From positions 49,228,179-49,292,178 of the forward strand of contig CM035232.1 in NCBI GenBank assembly GCA_020226215.1: DNA of 64,000 nucleotides, in the 5' to 3' direction. This DNA is from Sindora glabra (taxonomy: Eukaryota; Streptophyta; Magnoliopsida; Fabales; Fabaceae). The notes under the pieces were generated by a model that was not told the origin of the DNA, made no database searches, and worked only from the letters and a program-made list of their open reading frames with translations. This document shows positions 12,297 to 25,600 of this stretch, piece by piece; position 1 is the stretch's first letter; each line of letters opens with the position of its first letter. A program made the translations under genes and the position numbers.

Positions 12297-14190
12297 TTGT
12301 TTATTTTTCTGATCTCTCTTAAATCTATATATATATATATTTACTAGTTTATAAATATGATAGTACAACCATTTTTGTTATTTTAAGTATGAATGCATGT
12401 CCCTATTCTTTATTAATATCTCGAGCAACATCATAGGACATTATATGTATTGAAATGCCCCACTGTTTTTTGCCTTATAATCTAAAATTTATGTTTCTAT
12501 ACATGATAACTTACATGGTTACTGGCAATTTTATATTAACCAAAGAAGAAATAGAAATATGATAGTTGAATTCAAATTTATCAAAAAATGAAATCATGAT
12601 ATGCTAGTGCCACTAATGTTGCTATTAGCTTATGGGACAGGTCACAATTAAATAGTACTAGTAACTGCAGTATGCTCGAGTGCCATGAACACCAACAAGG
12701 CATATAAAAAATATATAAAACCTTTCAAGTATGCCATTTCTTTTGCAACCAAAACAATAAAAAAAAGAGAGAGGGAAGTGGGTTCTAAGAATAACAAAAT
12801 AGAATAGACGGAACCATTTAATTTTTTTTATGTTTCTATATGAAAATCTAGTTGAAAAAAGTTTTAAAAAAGGTAAAAAAATGGTTGAAAATTAGTTAAA
12901 AAACTATAAAAAAATGGTAAAAAGAAAGGGGTTTTTTGTCTTCTTAAGGATTCGAATCCCTCACTTGAAAAAGTACTCATCCATTTTCTCTGGCATGTTA
13001 TGGCCCTCCAATATTCTTTATATACCATACTAGCACAATAAATAAAAAATAGTGGAATTTTTTTTAGAACTAAATAATATCATTTGTACCTTTTTTTGAT
13101 ATATTTTTCACACCTTGAACTACTTTTTATAATTTTTTTGTGAGGATTTTATATATTGTTTACATGATATACAAATTTTTTAGCAAAAGTTTTATTGAAC
13201 AATTTTTGTTAGAGATTTTTTAAGCGTAATTAATTTTTATTTTTAACTTTTTATGCAAATTATTATCTTTGATGATTTAATTGAGTTCTTTTTTTTTCTC
13301 TATATGTTACAGAAAATTAATGGTAAGACTCATACATACATCAAGAGTCATATAAACTTTAGCACAAAGATAAGAAGTTAATTAGGCTGACTTGCAGTGA
13401 TAAAAAATCTCCAAGTTAATCCAAAAATTTATAAAGAAAACTTTGTACATCTTGTAAAGCCTATCATCAAGTTTCATGAAAAAGTTCAAAACTTGATATA
13501 AGTTAGAGTTTTAAAGATGAATATGAATTTAAAAAAATTAAAGTCCTTACAAAAATCCTTACTGAATTACTAAAAGAATATATTAAATTTTTTATTAGAA
13601 AGAAAAAGCAGACATAAATAATATAATAATATTATTCATAGATTTGTATTAAACTATTTATATAGTTGAAATCACAAGCGTAACCTGACTATTTTCAAGT
13701 ACAAGCTAGCTAGATAGAAAATCTAGTACTAAAATTCAATTTCCCTAAGAACTATATAATAGGTTTGTTAGGTTTTTTGTATATTTGAAAACTTCTTGTA
13801 GATTCTTGAATCAAATATTTGAAAACATTGTAATTATTGTAAACTTCATTGTAGATGTTTGATATCTAATATTTTATATAATTTCTTTTTTTCCATATTT
13901 ATGTATTATATTAATGAAATATGTTTCAATTTATGTAATTTTTTAATTGAAACTGCATATCTATAAATTCCTTTATTTAGTATACTTTACCTAATTAATT
14001 ATGTTAGTATTAGCCTTACATTAGGAATTTAGTTGATAATTAGAAATGTAGTGATTTTTTGCTTTAAACACTATATGTGAACTAATCCTAACATAATTAA
14101 TTCAAGCTAAAGTAGATATATATGTATGGTAAGATATTAATTATGTGCAATTCTATCTATATATAGAACTTCATGTCTCTACTATATACA

Positions 14191-17100
14191 ATGGTTACTG
14201 CTTCTAAAAATATTGTCGTTGAGCTTAATAAGTATAAAAAACTGAATGGTGATAATTACAAAACTTGAAGCATGAAAATGCAATATGTGCTAGAAGAATA
14301 AAAGGCTTTAAAAGTAAGTCAATATTATCCTAGAAGAGCCTAAGGCAAGGAAGTATAGCCTAATATAGGTGAGACTGAGAGGCTTATGAAGCCTGAAAAA
14401 AGAAGAATTCTCTCACTCGCATTACATTATTGAGTAGCAAGGATAATGACGTCATACGAGAATTTAGGAATTATAACTTAATTAAGGACATGTGGTCTAC
14501 TTTAAAAAATAAGTTTGGTGAAACATTTGTGACTAAACTAAAATCTCTTATAATCAAACTTAATACTTATAAAAATAAATTTAAATATTCAATGAAAAAT
14601 ATTTATAAAAAAATGTTAAATATGATCAATAAATTAAAGGATGTAGGTCATGTGTTGATCAATAAGCAATAAGTCCAAGCTGTAATTCACTAATTGCCTC
14701 ATTTCTAGGGAGCATATGAAGATGCATTTAACCTATAATGAAAATATTTAGATGATAGATAATGTTATGTGCCACCTTGAGTTAGAAGAAGAAAGACTTG
14801 AGGCTATTAAGCCTAATACAAATTTGTATATAGCTTCATCTTAACTCAAGAAGATTTTCTGGGTGAAAGCACAAATATTAAGATAGGTCACAAAATGCAA
14901 GAAAGAAGGGTGACTTATTTTAGTAATAAATTAACAAATAACCAGCATGGGAAAGAAAATCATCTTTTCAAGCAGAAGAATATGGCCAAGGTCAAGTGCT
15001 TTAATTGTAATAAGAAAGAGCATTTTGCCTATGAGTGCCTTGAACCTAAGAAGGTATTAAGCTATACTTAAGTTCAGTAAACTTTGTGTAGCTGAATTCT
15101 ATTTTTCTAATTGATTCTTATTCTTTATGGATTTTAAACACGGAGGTAACAAACTATATAGTGAAGGATTGAGACACTTTCATGAAATTTTAGTGAATAC
15201 CATATGGAGCAAAATGAATTTATGTAGAAAATAATGTACGAGTTGCAGTTTAAGGAATAGGCACATGTAAGTTAGTCTTATGAGGCAGTTGAACTTTGCT
15301 CTTGCATGATGTTTTATATGCACCTTAGATTTGTTAAATTTTAATTTCTGTGTTAGTTTTGTTAGAACTCGATTTTAATTTGTATATTGTTGATGACAAT
15401 ATTGCATTATCCTTAGGAAGCAACTTATTATAGATCTAGTTATATAATAAATGGTTCTATTGTTATAGATAGTTGATCATTATGAATATAATCTTAATTA
15501 TTCCTTGTTTACATTAGCTCATAATTTTAAAATCGATATGAATGTTTGTCATGCTCGATTTGGCTATATTAGTTAATATCGAATGGATAGGTTAACCAAA
15601 GAAAGGGATGTTGTCTAGTTATGATAAAGTAAATTTATCTACTTATGAGTATTGCCTAACTAGGTAAAAATACTAAAAAAATTATTTGAAAAAGGAACTA
15701 AAGCTGACTTCCTTTGCAATTGGTCCATTTTGACATAAATGATCTAATGAATGTGAGAGTCATGCATAGAACTTTCAATTTCATCATAATCATAGATGAC
15801 TTCACTTAATTTGGTGTTATCTATTTGATAACATGCAAATTTGAAGCATTAAGTTGCTTCCAAAGCTATATGAACTTAGTCAAAAATTAATTAAATAAAA
15901 AAATCATTACGAATTGATTGTGGCCATGAGTATTTGTCTAATGATAACTATGTGACAAAAAAGAGTTTAACATCAGTTTGACGACTCCATGCCTTCCTTA
16001 ACAAAATAATGTTACAAAAGGACGAAATTAAACGATCTTAAAAATGGTTAAGTCTATAATGGTATAAGCAAATTTGCTTATTACTTATTGGAGTAATGCA
16101 CTTTTAACTGCCACATTTATCTATAATCATATGCCTAGCAAATCAGTTCCCATTATGCCATATAAGTTATGTACAAAGTGAAAACCTGAACTTAAGTTGG
16201 GGATGCGCGGCCTATGTTCTAAATACCTTACACCCACTATGACAAATTAAATGCTTGAGGAAAGAAATGTATCTCTATTAAATACTCAGAATATTCAAAA
16301 GACTATGTGTTCATTGGTGAAACATGATAGTGTCAGTTTTACAGAATTTGAATAAGGAGATGTCACATTCTTAGAGAATGATTTTCTTAAATAGAGTGAT
16401 ATATATAAAGACTTATCTTTATATGAGACCATGGAATACAAGCACTCAAGACTCACTTCTTTTGAGTGGGAGAATTTTAAGGAATATGTTTTCAATTTCG
16501 AGTGCAAATGATAGTGATCTTCATCAGTATAGGAGTAATCTAAATGAGAATTCTCAAATGATTAATGATTTTAGTCTAAGTGGGTGCAATTTAAGGATCT
16601 TTGAGAAATATGTTTCTCTAGAACATCAATTATGATGTAATGACAAAAAAGGCATTCTTCATTGTCATTTTGACATTGAAAGTGGTGAAATTTTTGTGGC
16701 CATTACACAAGATAAAGATGAGTCAACAAATATCATAGAGGCTATCTTTAGCCCTAATAAAGAAAATTGGACAAAATCAATGAAGGAAAGAGATGGAGTC
16801 TATAAGATGAAATCAAGTTTAGGGAACTTGTTAATCTTTTAAACACACATGTAAGGCCATTGGGAACAAATGAGTTATTAAAATCAAGTGCAAGGTTAAT
16901 GGCATTGCTGAAAGATATAAGGTTAGACTAGTAGCAAAAGGTTACACATAATAGGAAAAAATAAATTATGAGGAAACCTTTTTATCTGTTATCAGATTCA
17001 TCTTAATCCATTTAATATGGCTTTAGTTAATAGTATGGACCTTGAATTATATCAAATGGATGTAAAAACTGCATTTCTTAATGAGGGATTTGGAAAAAAG

Positions 17101-18370
17101 AAATCTACATGTAATAGCCTATGGATTTTATCAAAAAATACCAAGAAAATAAAGTTTATAGATTTTTTAAGTCTATTTATAGCTTGAAGTAGTTTTCAAG
17201 ATAATGGTATATTTACTTTTACAATGTGATTTTGTTAAATGATTTTATCATGATTAATGAAGATCATTACGTATATATAAAAAATGCTTAAGGATAAGTT
17301 TATAATTTTATCATTATATATTGATAATATACTTATAGCTAGAAATAGTAAGAAGTATGTCAATGAAATTAAAGGATGATTATCATCTAATTTTGAAATG
17401 AAAGATATGAGTAAAACTACATATATTCTTAGAGTTAAGATTTCAAGAAATCATTCAAAGAAATTATTATCCTTCTTACAAGAGCATTCTAACAATAAAA
17501 TTCTTAAACGATTCCAAATAGTAGTATTGTAAACCCATAGGTGCTCCTATTGCTAAATATGAAGGTCTAAGTCGAAGGATGTATCTTAAGACTTTATAAA
17601 AAGAAATGTATATGAGAAAAGTTCCTTATGCAAAGTGCAGTTAGAAGTTTGATATATGTAATGATGTGTATAAGATCAAATATCTATTTTACTATTGGCA
17701 TAGAAAGCTAATATTAGTCCAACATAAGCCCTAGCACATTGGAAAGTAGTTAAAAAGATATTGAGATATCTAAAAGGTTTACTATTGGCATGATGAGCTG
17801 ATATGAATCCTAACTTAGGCCTAACATATTGGAAAGCAATTAAAAAGATACCAAGATATCTAAAAGGTATTGCTGACTATTCATTGCATTATGAAGGAAA
17901 TGATTTACAATTGAAAGGCTATAATGATACTAATTGGGGAGGAGACTTAGATGAAAGGAAGTCTACCTCTGGTACATCTTTTTACTAAATATTGGCACCA
18001 TATTTTGGAGTAATAAGAATCAATCATTCCATAGCCTTATCCTCAATGGAAGCTGAATTTGTAGCATTTTTAGCAGTAGAATAAAAATCAATGTGGCTCA
18101 AAAAGTTTTTAGATCATTTAAGTGTAAATTCTAACATTGCTAATCTAGTTTTAGTGAACTATGATAACTAAAGTAGCAATAACATATACAAAGGATCACA
18201 AATATCACTACAAAACCTAAGCACATAAACATAAAGTACAACTTTGTGAGAGATATGATTACATGTAAAGAAGTGAGCATGAAATACATTTTTATGCATG
18301 AGATGGTAGCAGATCCTATGATTAAGCTTATTCCTCGAAATATATTCATAAAATTTATGAAATCCTAAAG
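14191..18370 (+). pseudogene. Degenerate copia gag-pol
   Basis: Starts MVTASKNIVVELNKYKKLNG, typical of copia Gag, and meets a stop where the family has Trp. Later landmarks in order: a CCHC knuckle CFNCNKKEHFAYEC (14997-15038); a protease site near 15127 reading NTEV where DTGA is expected, so the catalytic Asp is lost; HARFGYIS before integrase (about 15549); integrase with IIDDF near 15795; reverse transcriptase ELYQMDVKTAFLN (about 17044-17082) and YIDN in place of YVDD near 17320; RNase H GYNDTNWGGDLDERKSTSG (about 17918-17974) and SSMEAEF near 18044. Stops and frameshifts are frequent throughout. A 90-bp tandem duplication lies in the pre-RNase H region. It cannot encode a working polyprotein. 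Confidence 0.85.
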
Positions 18371-19478
18371 ACTGCATAAATGTTGATATAATTATTGTAA
18401 TATTTTCCTAATAATATTTAAATAATATTAATGTCTGAATAATAAATGTGTTTATTATAAGCCTACATATATAAATGTATAAATATTTCTTAGAATATTC
18501 TTAAGTTATTGAAAAGTATGTCGAATAGATAAAAGATTAGCCTCCACATACATATAATTGCCTCTTCATCAATTTTTGTAATTGATAAAAGATGAAATAA
18601 TTTTAAGCTTTTTATCTAAGTGATAATCGAGAACTTGAGCTTAAAATATGAATGTCACCTTGTTTACGAACAAGATGAGGATCATATGTAAGATTGTAAG
18701 TGAATGAATGAGTAATTCACTTCATCTATCTATATTACTAGATATGAGTTCTGAATGGAAATGAGAAAGAGTAGATTGGTAAACTTAGGTTAAACATTGA
18801 GTATGTTTGAATCATTATATGTATGATATTAATACATTATATAAAGATATATGCTCTATGGGAAAAGGAAAGAATACTGTAACACATGTTTCATACCACG
18901 TGTCAAAATTGTGATCAATATAGGTGATCAAAGTCTAGATCTTAGTTTTGATGTGTGAGATTTTTGAGGGAATAAAGACCTTATATAGGTACCTTTATAA
19001 CTCTATTACATTTCTTGAAATTTAAATTTAATGATTGCTATTTTAGAATATTATCAAATGACTATGAGAGATTCAGTCTAGTAGGGCATTACTAGAAAAG
19101 TAAATTAAATTAAAGTCAAGAGATTTGGTTAAAGAGGAACATCGTCAAATGTATCACTTTATGTTTCTATTCATTGGCGTACTAGTTATAGTGTGTTTAT
19201 AATTGTGAATACAATATCTAATGCATATGATGCATATGAATGAGATCATTTGAGAAATTTAAATGTGATGAAAAATAATCTATAGTACTGCATACTTAAA
19301 GTCTACTCAAGATCTATTGTTTATCGAGAAGCTATATATATTCCTAGTAGATGTGCTCTTGAAGTATGCTAGTTACATGACTTATTTTCTTGTATGATTT
19401 ATTACAGAATATAAGAGATGATGTTCACTTATATAATGTTGAGAGAGTATGGATCCAATTATATGTGAGTGAGAGAAA

Positions 19479-19808
19479 TTGGATTATGGATCCGGATCAC
19501 CCAAAATGGTCCCAAATCCATAATCTAACCTATGACTCGCTTTATAAAATTTGTATAAATAGACAAAAAAAAGATAGTTAAAGGGTAAGATACATAAAAG
19601 ATGAAAAGGGAATCATTACAACTCATTCTAAATTCTTTCTCTCTCTTTACTTTGAATAAAAAGGAGATTTAAGTTATGAATAAATTACATTTCTATGTAA
19701 TTGCCAATATGACTCGTAAAAACAAACATCAGACTCAAATCTTCTGCCGTAAACTTCTGATACTCTACTATGTATGAATCTAATTCATATCCATTGATAT
19801 AACTAACA
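19479..19808 (+). repeat. 3' LTR of copia element 1
   Basis: Pairs with 11950-12279. The first bases have decayed (ATTGGATTATGG against TGTTAGACTATGG) but the CTAACA end is intact. The purine run GTGAGTGAGAGAAA just upstream is a plausible polypurine tract. Confidence 0.85.
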
Positions 19809-19813
19809 ATTAT

Positions 19814-21563
19814 TAAAGAAAATAATATTTAAAATTAAAATTATGATGATAAAAAATAATTTTTTCATTTAAAAAATTATCTTCATCAAATTTTTTATAT
19901 TTAATATAAAACATATTGAATACTTTCTATTAACTTAGTTATTTATAATTATATTTTTACAAAAGAATATTCTCTACTCTTCCATTGCCATAATAATACG
20001 TAGATTCGGGAGAGATAAAGCTGAAATGAAAATTTTGCTTTAACTAATGAAAACTGAGGCCATATACATGTAACTCACTGTTGACATCATCATTTTAACA
20101 ATAGCAAACATTGGCCACAATTACTTCCAAGAGATACTGCAAAATTCAGAAGCTGGCTTTAGGAAACTTCAATGGGCACATCCACATTTTTAACATTCTG
20201 ACTGACTTGTAGTGAATACTTTCAAATGGTCAATAATGGTGACTACGTTGAAAAATGATAATTTAAGTGAGTCATTAAGTAAACCACTTACGACTATTCA
20301 ATGATTAAAACATCCATGATATTATGATTATATGTCCACTTGACCAGAGGTGCTCTAAATGCCATAAATATAAATCGTTGTAATTAGTACAATAGGTAAA
20401 TCTTCTAATTTCAATTTTTACATTAGTTTTTACTTTTTAAAATCTCTTACAAACTTAGAGGGATAAAATGGAAATCCAACCCCCTTGTTTTGGTTTGCAT
20501 GCAGATGTTTCCTCCTCTAAGCGTTTTATGTTCTTGCTAGTTTGATAAGAGAATAAACATCGCTTGTGTAAATGACTTAATAAGAAAAGCAGCATAAATC
20601 CACTGGGATTGATACATCTCGTAGGAACATTGTCAAACATAATAAGAAGTGGATGGCACCCAGTGCATTATATGTTGGACAAGAGATTACAGCACATGAT
20701 TTCTCAATTCTGGGTAGAAGAATTTGGAGTTACAAATGAGTAAAGGACAGAGAATATCAGGTAAAATTTGTAAGCTGATAAAGTGTTATAGTTAAAAAAA
20801 AAAGAAAATACACTTTACCTGTTTGCCAATTTTCACTAATTATTTACAACCGTTAGATTTGAATACTTATAAAATAAATGGCTGATATATTGAAGCTATC
20901 AATAGTACAATTTTGCATTGTGCTACCATATCTCTCGTCAAAATTGTAACTATTATTGGAAAAAGGAAAGTTACATAGTATGTGTTACATAAGTATTAAT
21001 TATTGACTGTTAAAATAATTTCAATTAACAATAGTCTCGCACAAGAGAGAAAATTTTGGTACCTAATTATGTAAGAGCATTAGTTTTGGGTAACCTACTC
21101 TTGGACTGCCAAGTGTGCGTACTTTCAAATTCGTAAGGAGGACGCATAAATTCTAAAGGGATTTGCTTCGAAACTACTTCTCCTTAGTTGTTTATATAAT
21201 AAAATTTTGCGTAAGATTATGTAATATTTTTTTTAATAAAAAACTTGTATAAACATCTAGATATTTTTTGTGTTGTAATAAATATAATTATTTCACTATT
21301 TAAAAATCATTATTTCTCGCGACTAATGCAGCGTGAAATTATTACATTCCCTATGAGAAATATATTTCTCGCGATCTACTTTATGATTTTTAAGTTGTGG
21401 GGAAAAATACTTGTGAAAATTTCTTTCCCACAATATTTCTCACGTAAATTTTGCATCTCTTTTTTTTTTTGGGAAAAAAAATACATCAACCACAGCACGG
21501 CTATAAAACTGTGCCAAATAATTTTTTTATTATATTTTTTAAAATCTCATATTTTCTAGACTA
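19814..21563. other. Intergenic DNA between two copia elements
   Basis: No gene recognised. Around 21315-21440 the motif TTTCTCGCGA occurs twice (about 21313 and 21367), with a related TTTCTCACG further on. The stretch resembles worn transposon end sequence, but no terminal repeat or target duplication was found. Confidence 0.4.
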
Positions 21564-21571
21564 ATTTCTAT

Positions 21572-22100
21572 TGGTGGAATAATAGGCAAGCTTCATTTTG
21601 ATTATAAAATCTGAGCCGCATTAATAACATTGTCCTTGATAATTATTCCGCCTATATAGATATCCTTACAAGATAGAACAAATTCTTCCCGTAATAAAAT
21701 AGAGGCACAGAACAATAAGAAAAATTAGTGAACTCAGGTAGCGATAAAAATAGTATAATAATAATAAATTTTTTTCCTTTTTCACATTAGACCATTTAAA
21801 AAAGGCAAAGCAAAAATTCAACGTTAGAGAGTAAAAACAATTTATGGAGAGCAAAAGCAATTTATGGGTAATTAATGGTATTGATGTAACTGTTGAAAAG
21901 TAAAAGCTTTTTATGAGAAATTAATTGTATTTATGGTATTAATTATATTGATATGGCTATTATAAAATCTCCAATGGAAATAATTTAAAATTCAAAATTA
22001 AATTTTCAACATTTCCAAGTAACCTTTTTCCATTTAATAAAATTTATATAAAAACAATGGTCCTTTTAAAATACTTTTCTTTTTAGTTCTACTTTTAACA
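21572..22100 (-). repeat. 3' LTR of copia element 2
   Basis: Matches the 26612 copy but is about 18 bp longer, because AGCAAAAGCAATTTATGG-type sequence (about 21822-21866) is duplicated in tandem. In element orientation it starts TGTTAAAAGTAG and is preceded by GTGGAAGAT, a short polypurine-like stretch. Confidence 0.87.
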
Positions 22101-22661
22101 ATCTTCCACATATTTCAAAAGGTAAAAAGAAAAGAAAGAACATCTGGGTTGTGAGCATGGATGTAAATATTTTAGAATCTGGTGTCTTTTTTACTATGAA
22201 TTAGACCTAGACTAATAAAACTTAACACACAGAGCTATCAGTGAAGCTTATTACTTCTATGAACCAACAACTCTTATTGTATGTTAGAGGTCTTATTAAT
22301 CAATTTATACCCCTACAATTTCCTGCTGTTTACGTTGTTTGCACTTTAATCGATCATGTGTGTGCCTAGTTTTCATGAGTGCTTTAGAGATTTTGGTACA
22401 ATCTCATAGGAGCAGCCCCACTCCATACTCATATAAGTGATTTTATCAAAGGCATCTGCATTTAATACACCATCCCATATGGACTATGAAATCATTAAGA
22501 GTTTTGTGCTTATCCTCTTAGTGAATGCATACTAGCACTTTTTCTCAGATCATAGGAAGGGACTAGAGTTAAGTGCTAGTAGAACCAACAGTGACTTGTT
22601 ATTACCCATATAAACTTTCTTCATGGGATATCCAATCATAAAGGTTGGGTTGCCATCACTA

Positions 22662-25600
22662 TTAATTTTGAACTGGCTTAAGTCCCATTCCCTTTGATGT
22701 TTTAAAAATTAATTTTCTGCCCAAGTGTTTAGTTAGGGGATCTACGAAATTTACTTCTAACCTTACAAAAATGATTGATATAATATCATCTTTCAGCAGC
22801 TGCTTAACCACATCATGTCTTAATTGAATATGTTTACTTTTCCCATTGAAAGTTTTGTTCTTTGTATTGGCTATTGCCGTTTGGCAATCATAGTGTATAA
22901 ATACTAATGGTGTAGGTTTTACCCTTAAAGGAATATTTGTTAAGAAGTTTTTCAACCACTCAGTCTCATTGCCAGCTAACTCCAGAGTTATAAACTCTGA
23001 CTCCATAGTGGATCTAGCTATAATAGTTTGTCTAGCTGACTTCCTGGTTACTGTACCACCACTAAGAGTAAATATATACCCGCTAGTGGATTTTATCTCG
23101 TTTGAATCTGATATCTAGTTCGCATCACTATACCCTTCAAGTACAGCGGGAAATCCACTATACAAGATACCATAGTAAATGATACCTTTCAAGTATCTCA
23201 TTAGTCTAACTAATGCAGACCAATGATCATTATTTGGATAGTGTGTGTATCTGCTTAATCTGCATACAACGTATGTTATATCAGGTCGGGTGAAGTTCAT
23301 TAAATTCAACAGACTTCCAATAATCTGTGCATATTCAGATTGAGCTACAGGTTCACTTTTGTTTTTCATTAATTGAGTGTTAGCATCATAAGGAGTACTT
23401 ACAGGTTTATCATCAAAATGATTAAACCTTTTAAGAATTTTTTCAATATAGTGTTCTTGTGATAGCAATATGCTATCACTTTTCGTTATAATCTTAACAC
23501 GAAAATCACACTCGCCTTACCTATGTCTTTCATATCAAATTCAAAAGCAAGAAATTGTTTTGTTTCAAGCACAACATTCATACTTGTTCCAAAAATGAGC
23601 AAGTCATCTGCATATAAACAAATAGTAACATATTCATTATTCACAACTTTTGTATAGACACATCTATTAACTTCAATAGCTGAAAACCCATCTTTTATCA
23701 AAACTTTGTCAAATTTCTCATTCCATTGTTTAGGAGCTTGTTTCAAGTCATATAAAGACTTAATAAGCTTACAAACTTTATTTTGTTGACTAGGAATATT
23801 ATAACCTTCTGGTTGCACCATATAAATTTCTTCTTCTAAATCACCATTTAAAAATGCAGTTTTAATATCTATTTGATAAATATAAAGTTTGTAAATAGAA
23901 GCTAAAGCAATTAAGACTCGAATAGAAGAAATTCTAACAACCAGTGAAAAAGTATCAAAATAATCAATATTTTATTTTTGTGTAAATCCTTTAGCCACTA
24001 TTCTTGCTTTATATTTATCAATAGTCCCATTAAGATTGTATTTCCTTTTGAAAATCCATTTACAACTAATAGGTTTTATTCCTGGAGGTAAATTAACTAA
24101 GATCCAAGTATTATTTTTAATGATAGAATTAATCTCAGATTTAATTGCTTCTTTCCAAAATGGTGCATCAGGTGATGTGATTGCTTCAAAATAAGTTAAT
24201 GGTTCATCTTGTACCATGTAAGTATAAAAATCATTTCCAAAGGATACTTCTTTTCTTTATCTTTTACTTCTCCTTAAGCCTTCAGATAAGTTTTCAACAT
24301 GATTTTGTTCAACTGAAGAAGAAGCATTTCCTGTTGTTTGAGAAATGTTTTTAATTTTTAGAGGAAAAATATGTTCAAAGAATTTAGCATCCTTTGTTTC
24401 TACTATAATATTATGATCAAGTATATCACTTTGCATAACAAGAAATCTATAGGCAACACTATGCCCAGCATAACTAAGAAACATACAATCAGAAGTTTTA
24501 GAATCAATTTTCCTTTTCTTAGGGTCAGGCAACATAACTTTTGCAAGACAACCCCACACTTTTAAATAATTTAAATTTGGAGCATAACCTTTCCATAATT
24601 CATATGGTGTCTTTCTAGTTTTCTTATGGGGAATTCTATTTTGAAGTTGACAAGCTGACAATAAAGCTTCTCCCCAAAGATTATCCGGAGCATATGACAT
24701 AATTAACATGGCATTCACCATTTCTTTTAATATTCTATTTTTCCTTTCTGTTACTCCATTAGATTCAGGAGAATATGGTGGGGTTATTTCATGAATTATT
24801 CCTTCTTTTTCACAAAAAATATTAAATAAAGTGTATTCCCCTCCTCTATCTGATCTAACTATTTTAATTCTTTTGTTTAATTAATTTTCTACTTCATCCT
24901 TATATAAAATGAACATATTAAAAGCTTCATCTTTATTCTTAAGTAAATACAATTTGGTGTATCTAAAAAAATCATCAATAAAGGTTATATAATATTTTTT
25001 TCCTCCTCTAGTCATAGTCTATTTTAAATCACCTAAATCAGTATGAATTAAATTAAGTAATTCGATTTCTCTTTGTACAGAATAGTGAGATTTTTTTAGT
25101 TAGTTTAGATTCTACATAAATTTCACATTTATTTAAACATGAAGCACTTATGCCAGAAATTAAATTAAGATTTTGCATTTTTTTAAGATAAGATATACTA
25201 ATATATCATAATCTAGCATGCCACATATTAAAAGATTTAACCAAGTAGAAGATGATGCATTCTTATTAAATTTAGAAACATTAAGTACAAACAGTCCTTA
25301 ATTACAATAACCTTTGCCCACAAAAATATTATTTCTTGTCATTACAATCTTATCAGATTCAAATGACACTTTAACCTTAGCTTTTCCCAATAAAGCTACA
25401 GAAATCAAATTTGCTTTTATGTCAAGTAGATGAAGGACATCCTTCAAAGCTAAGGTCTTGCCAGATGTGAGTGTAAGAAAAATATTTCCTTTTCCTATAA
25501 CCTTTAAACTTCTAGAATCACCAAGATAAACACATTCTTCTCTATCCCCCATAGAAGTGTAAGAGGTAAATATTTCTCTATTTGCACATATGTGTCTGGT

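Larger units (their letters stand above)
11950..19808 (+). mobile_element. Ty1-copia element, complete but strongly decayed
   Basis: The element is bounded by two LTRs of about 330 bp, with termini TGTTAG...CTAACA on the left copy. It is flanked by a perfect 5-bp target duplication, ATTAT (11945-11949 and 19809-19813). TGGTATTAGAG at 12281-12291 directly follows the 5' LTR and is the initiator-Met primer-binding site. Gag, protease, integrase, reverse transcriptase and RNase H remnants follow in Ty1-copia order (integrase before reverse transcriptase). Two long non-coding stretches stand out: a 1.9-kb leader (12292-14190) and about 1.1 kb between RNase H and the 3' LTR. LTR divergence is high by eye, so the insertion is old. 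Confidence 0.88.

Noticed and set aside
12945..12965. GGATTCGAATCC resembling a tRNA or SINE B box
   Set aside because: No A box, cloverleaf or poly-A tail at suitable distances; the surroundings are AT-rich and non-coding.
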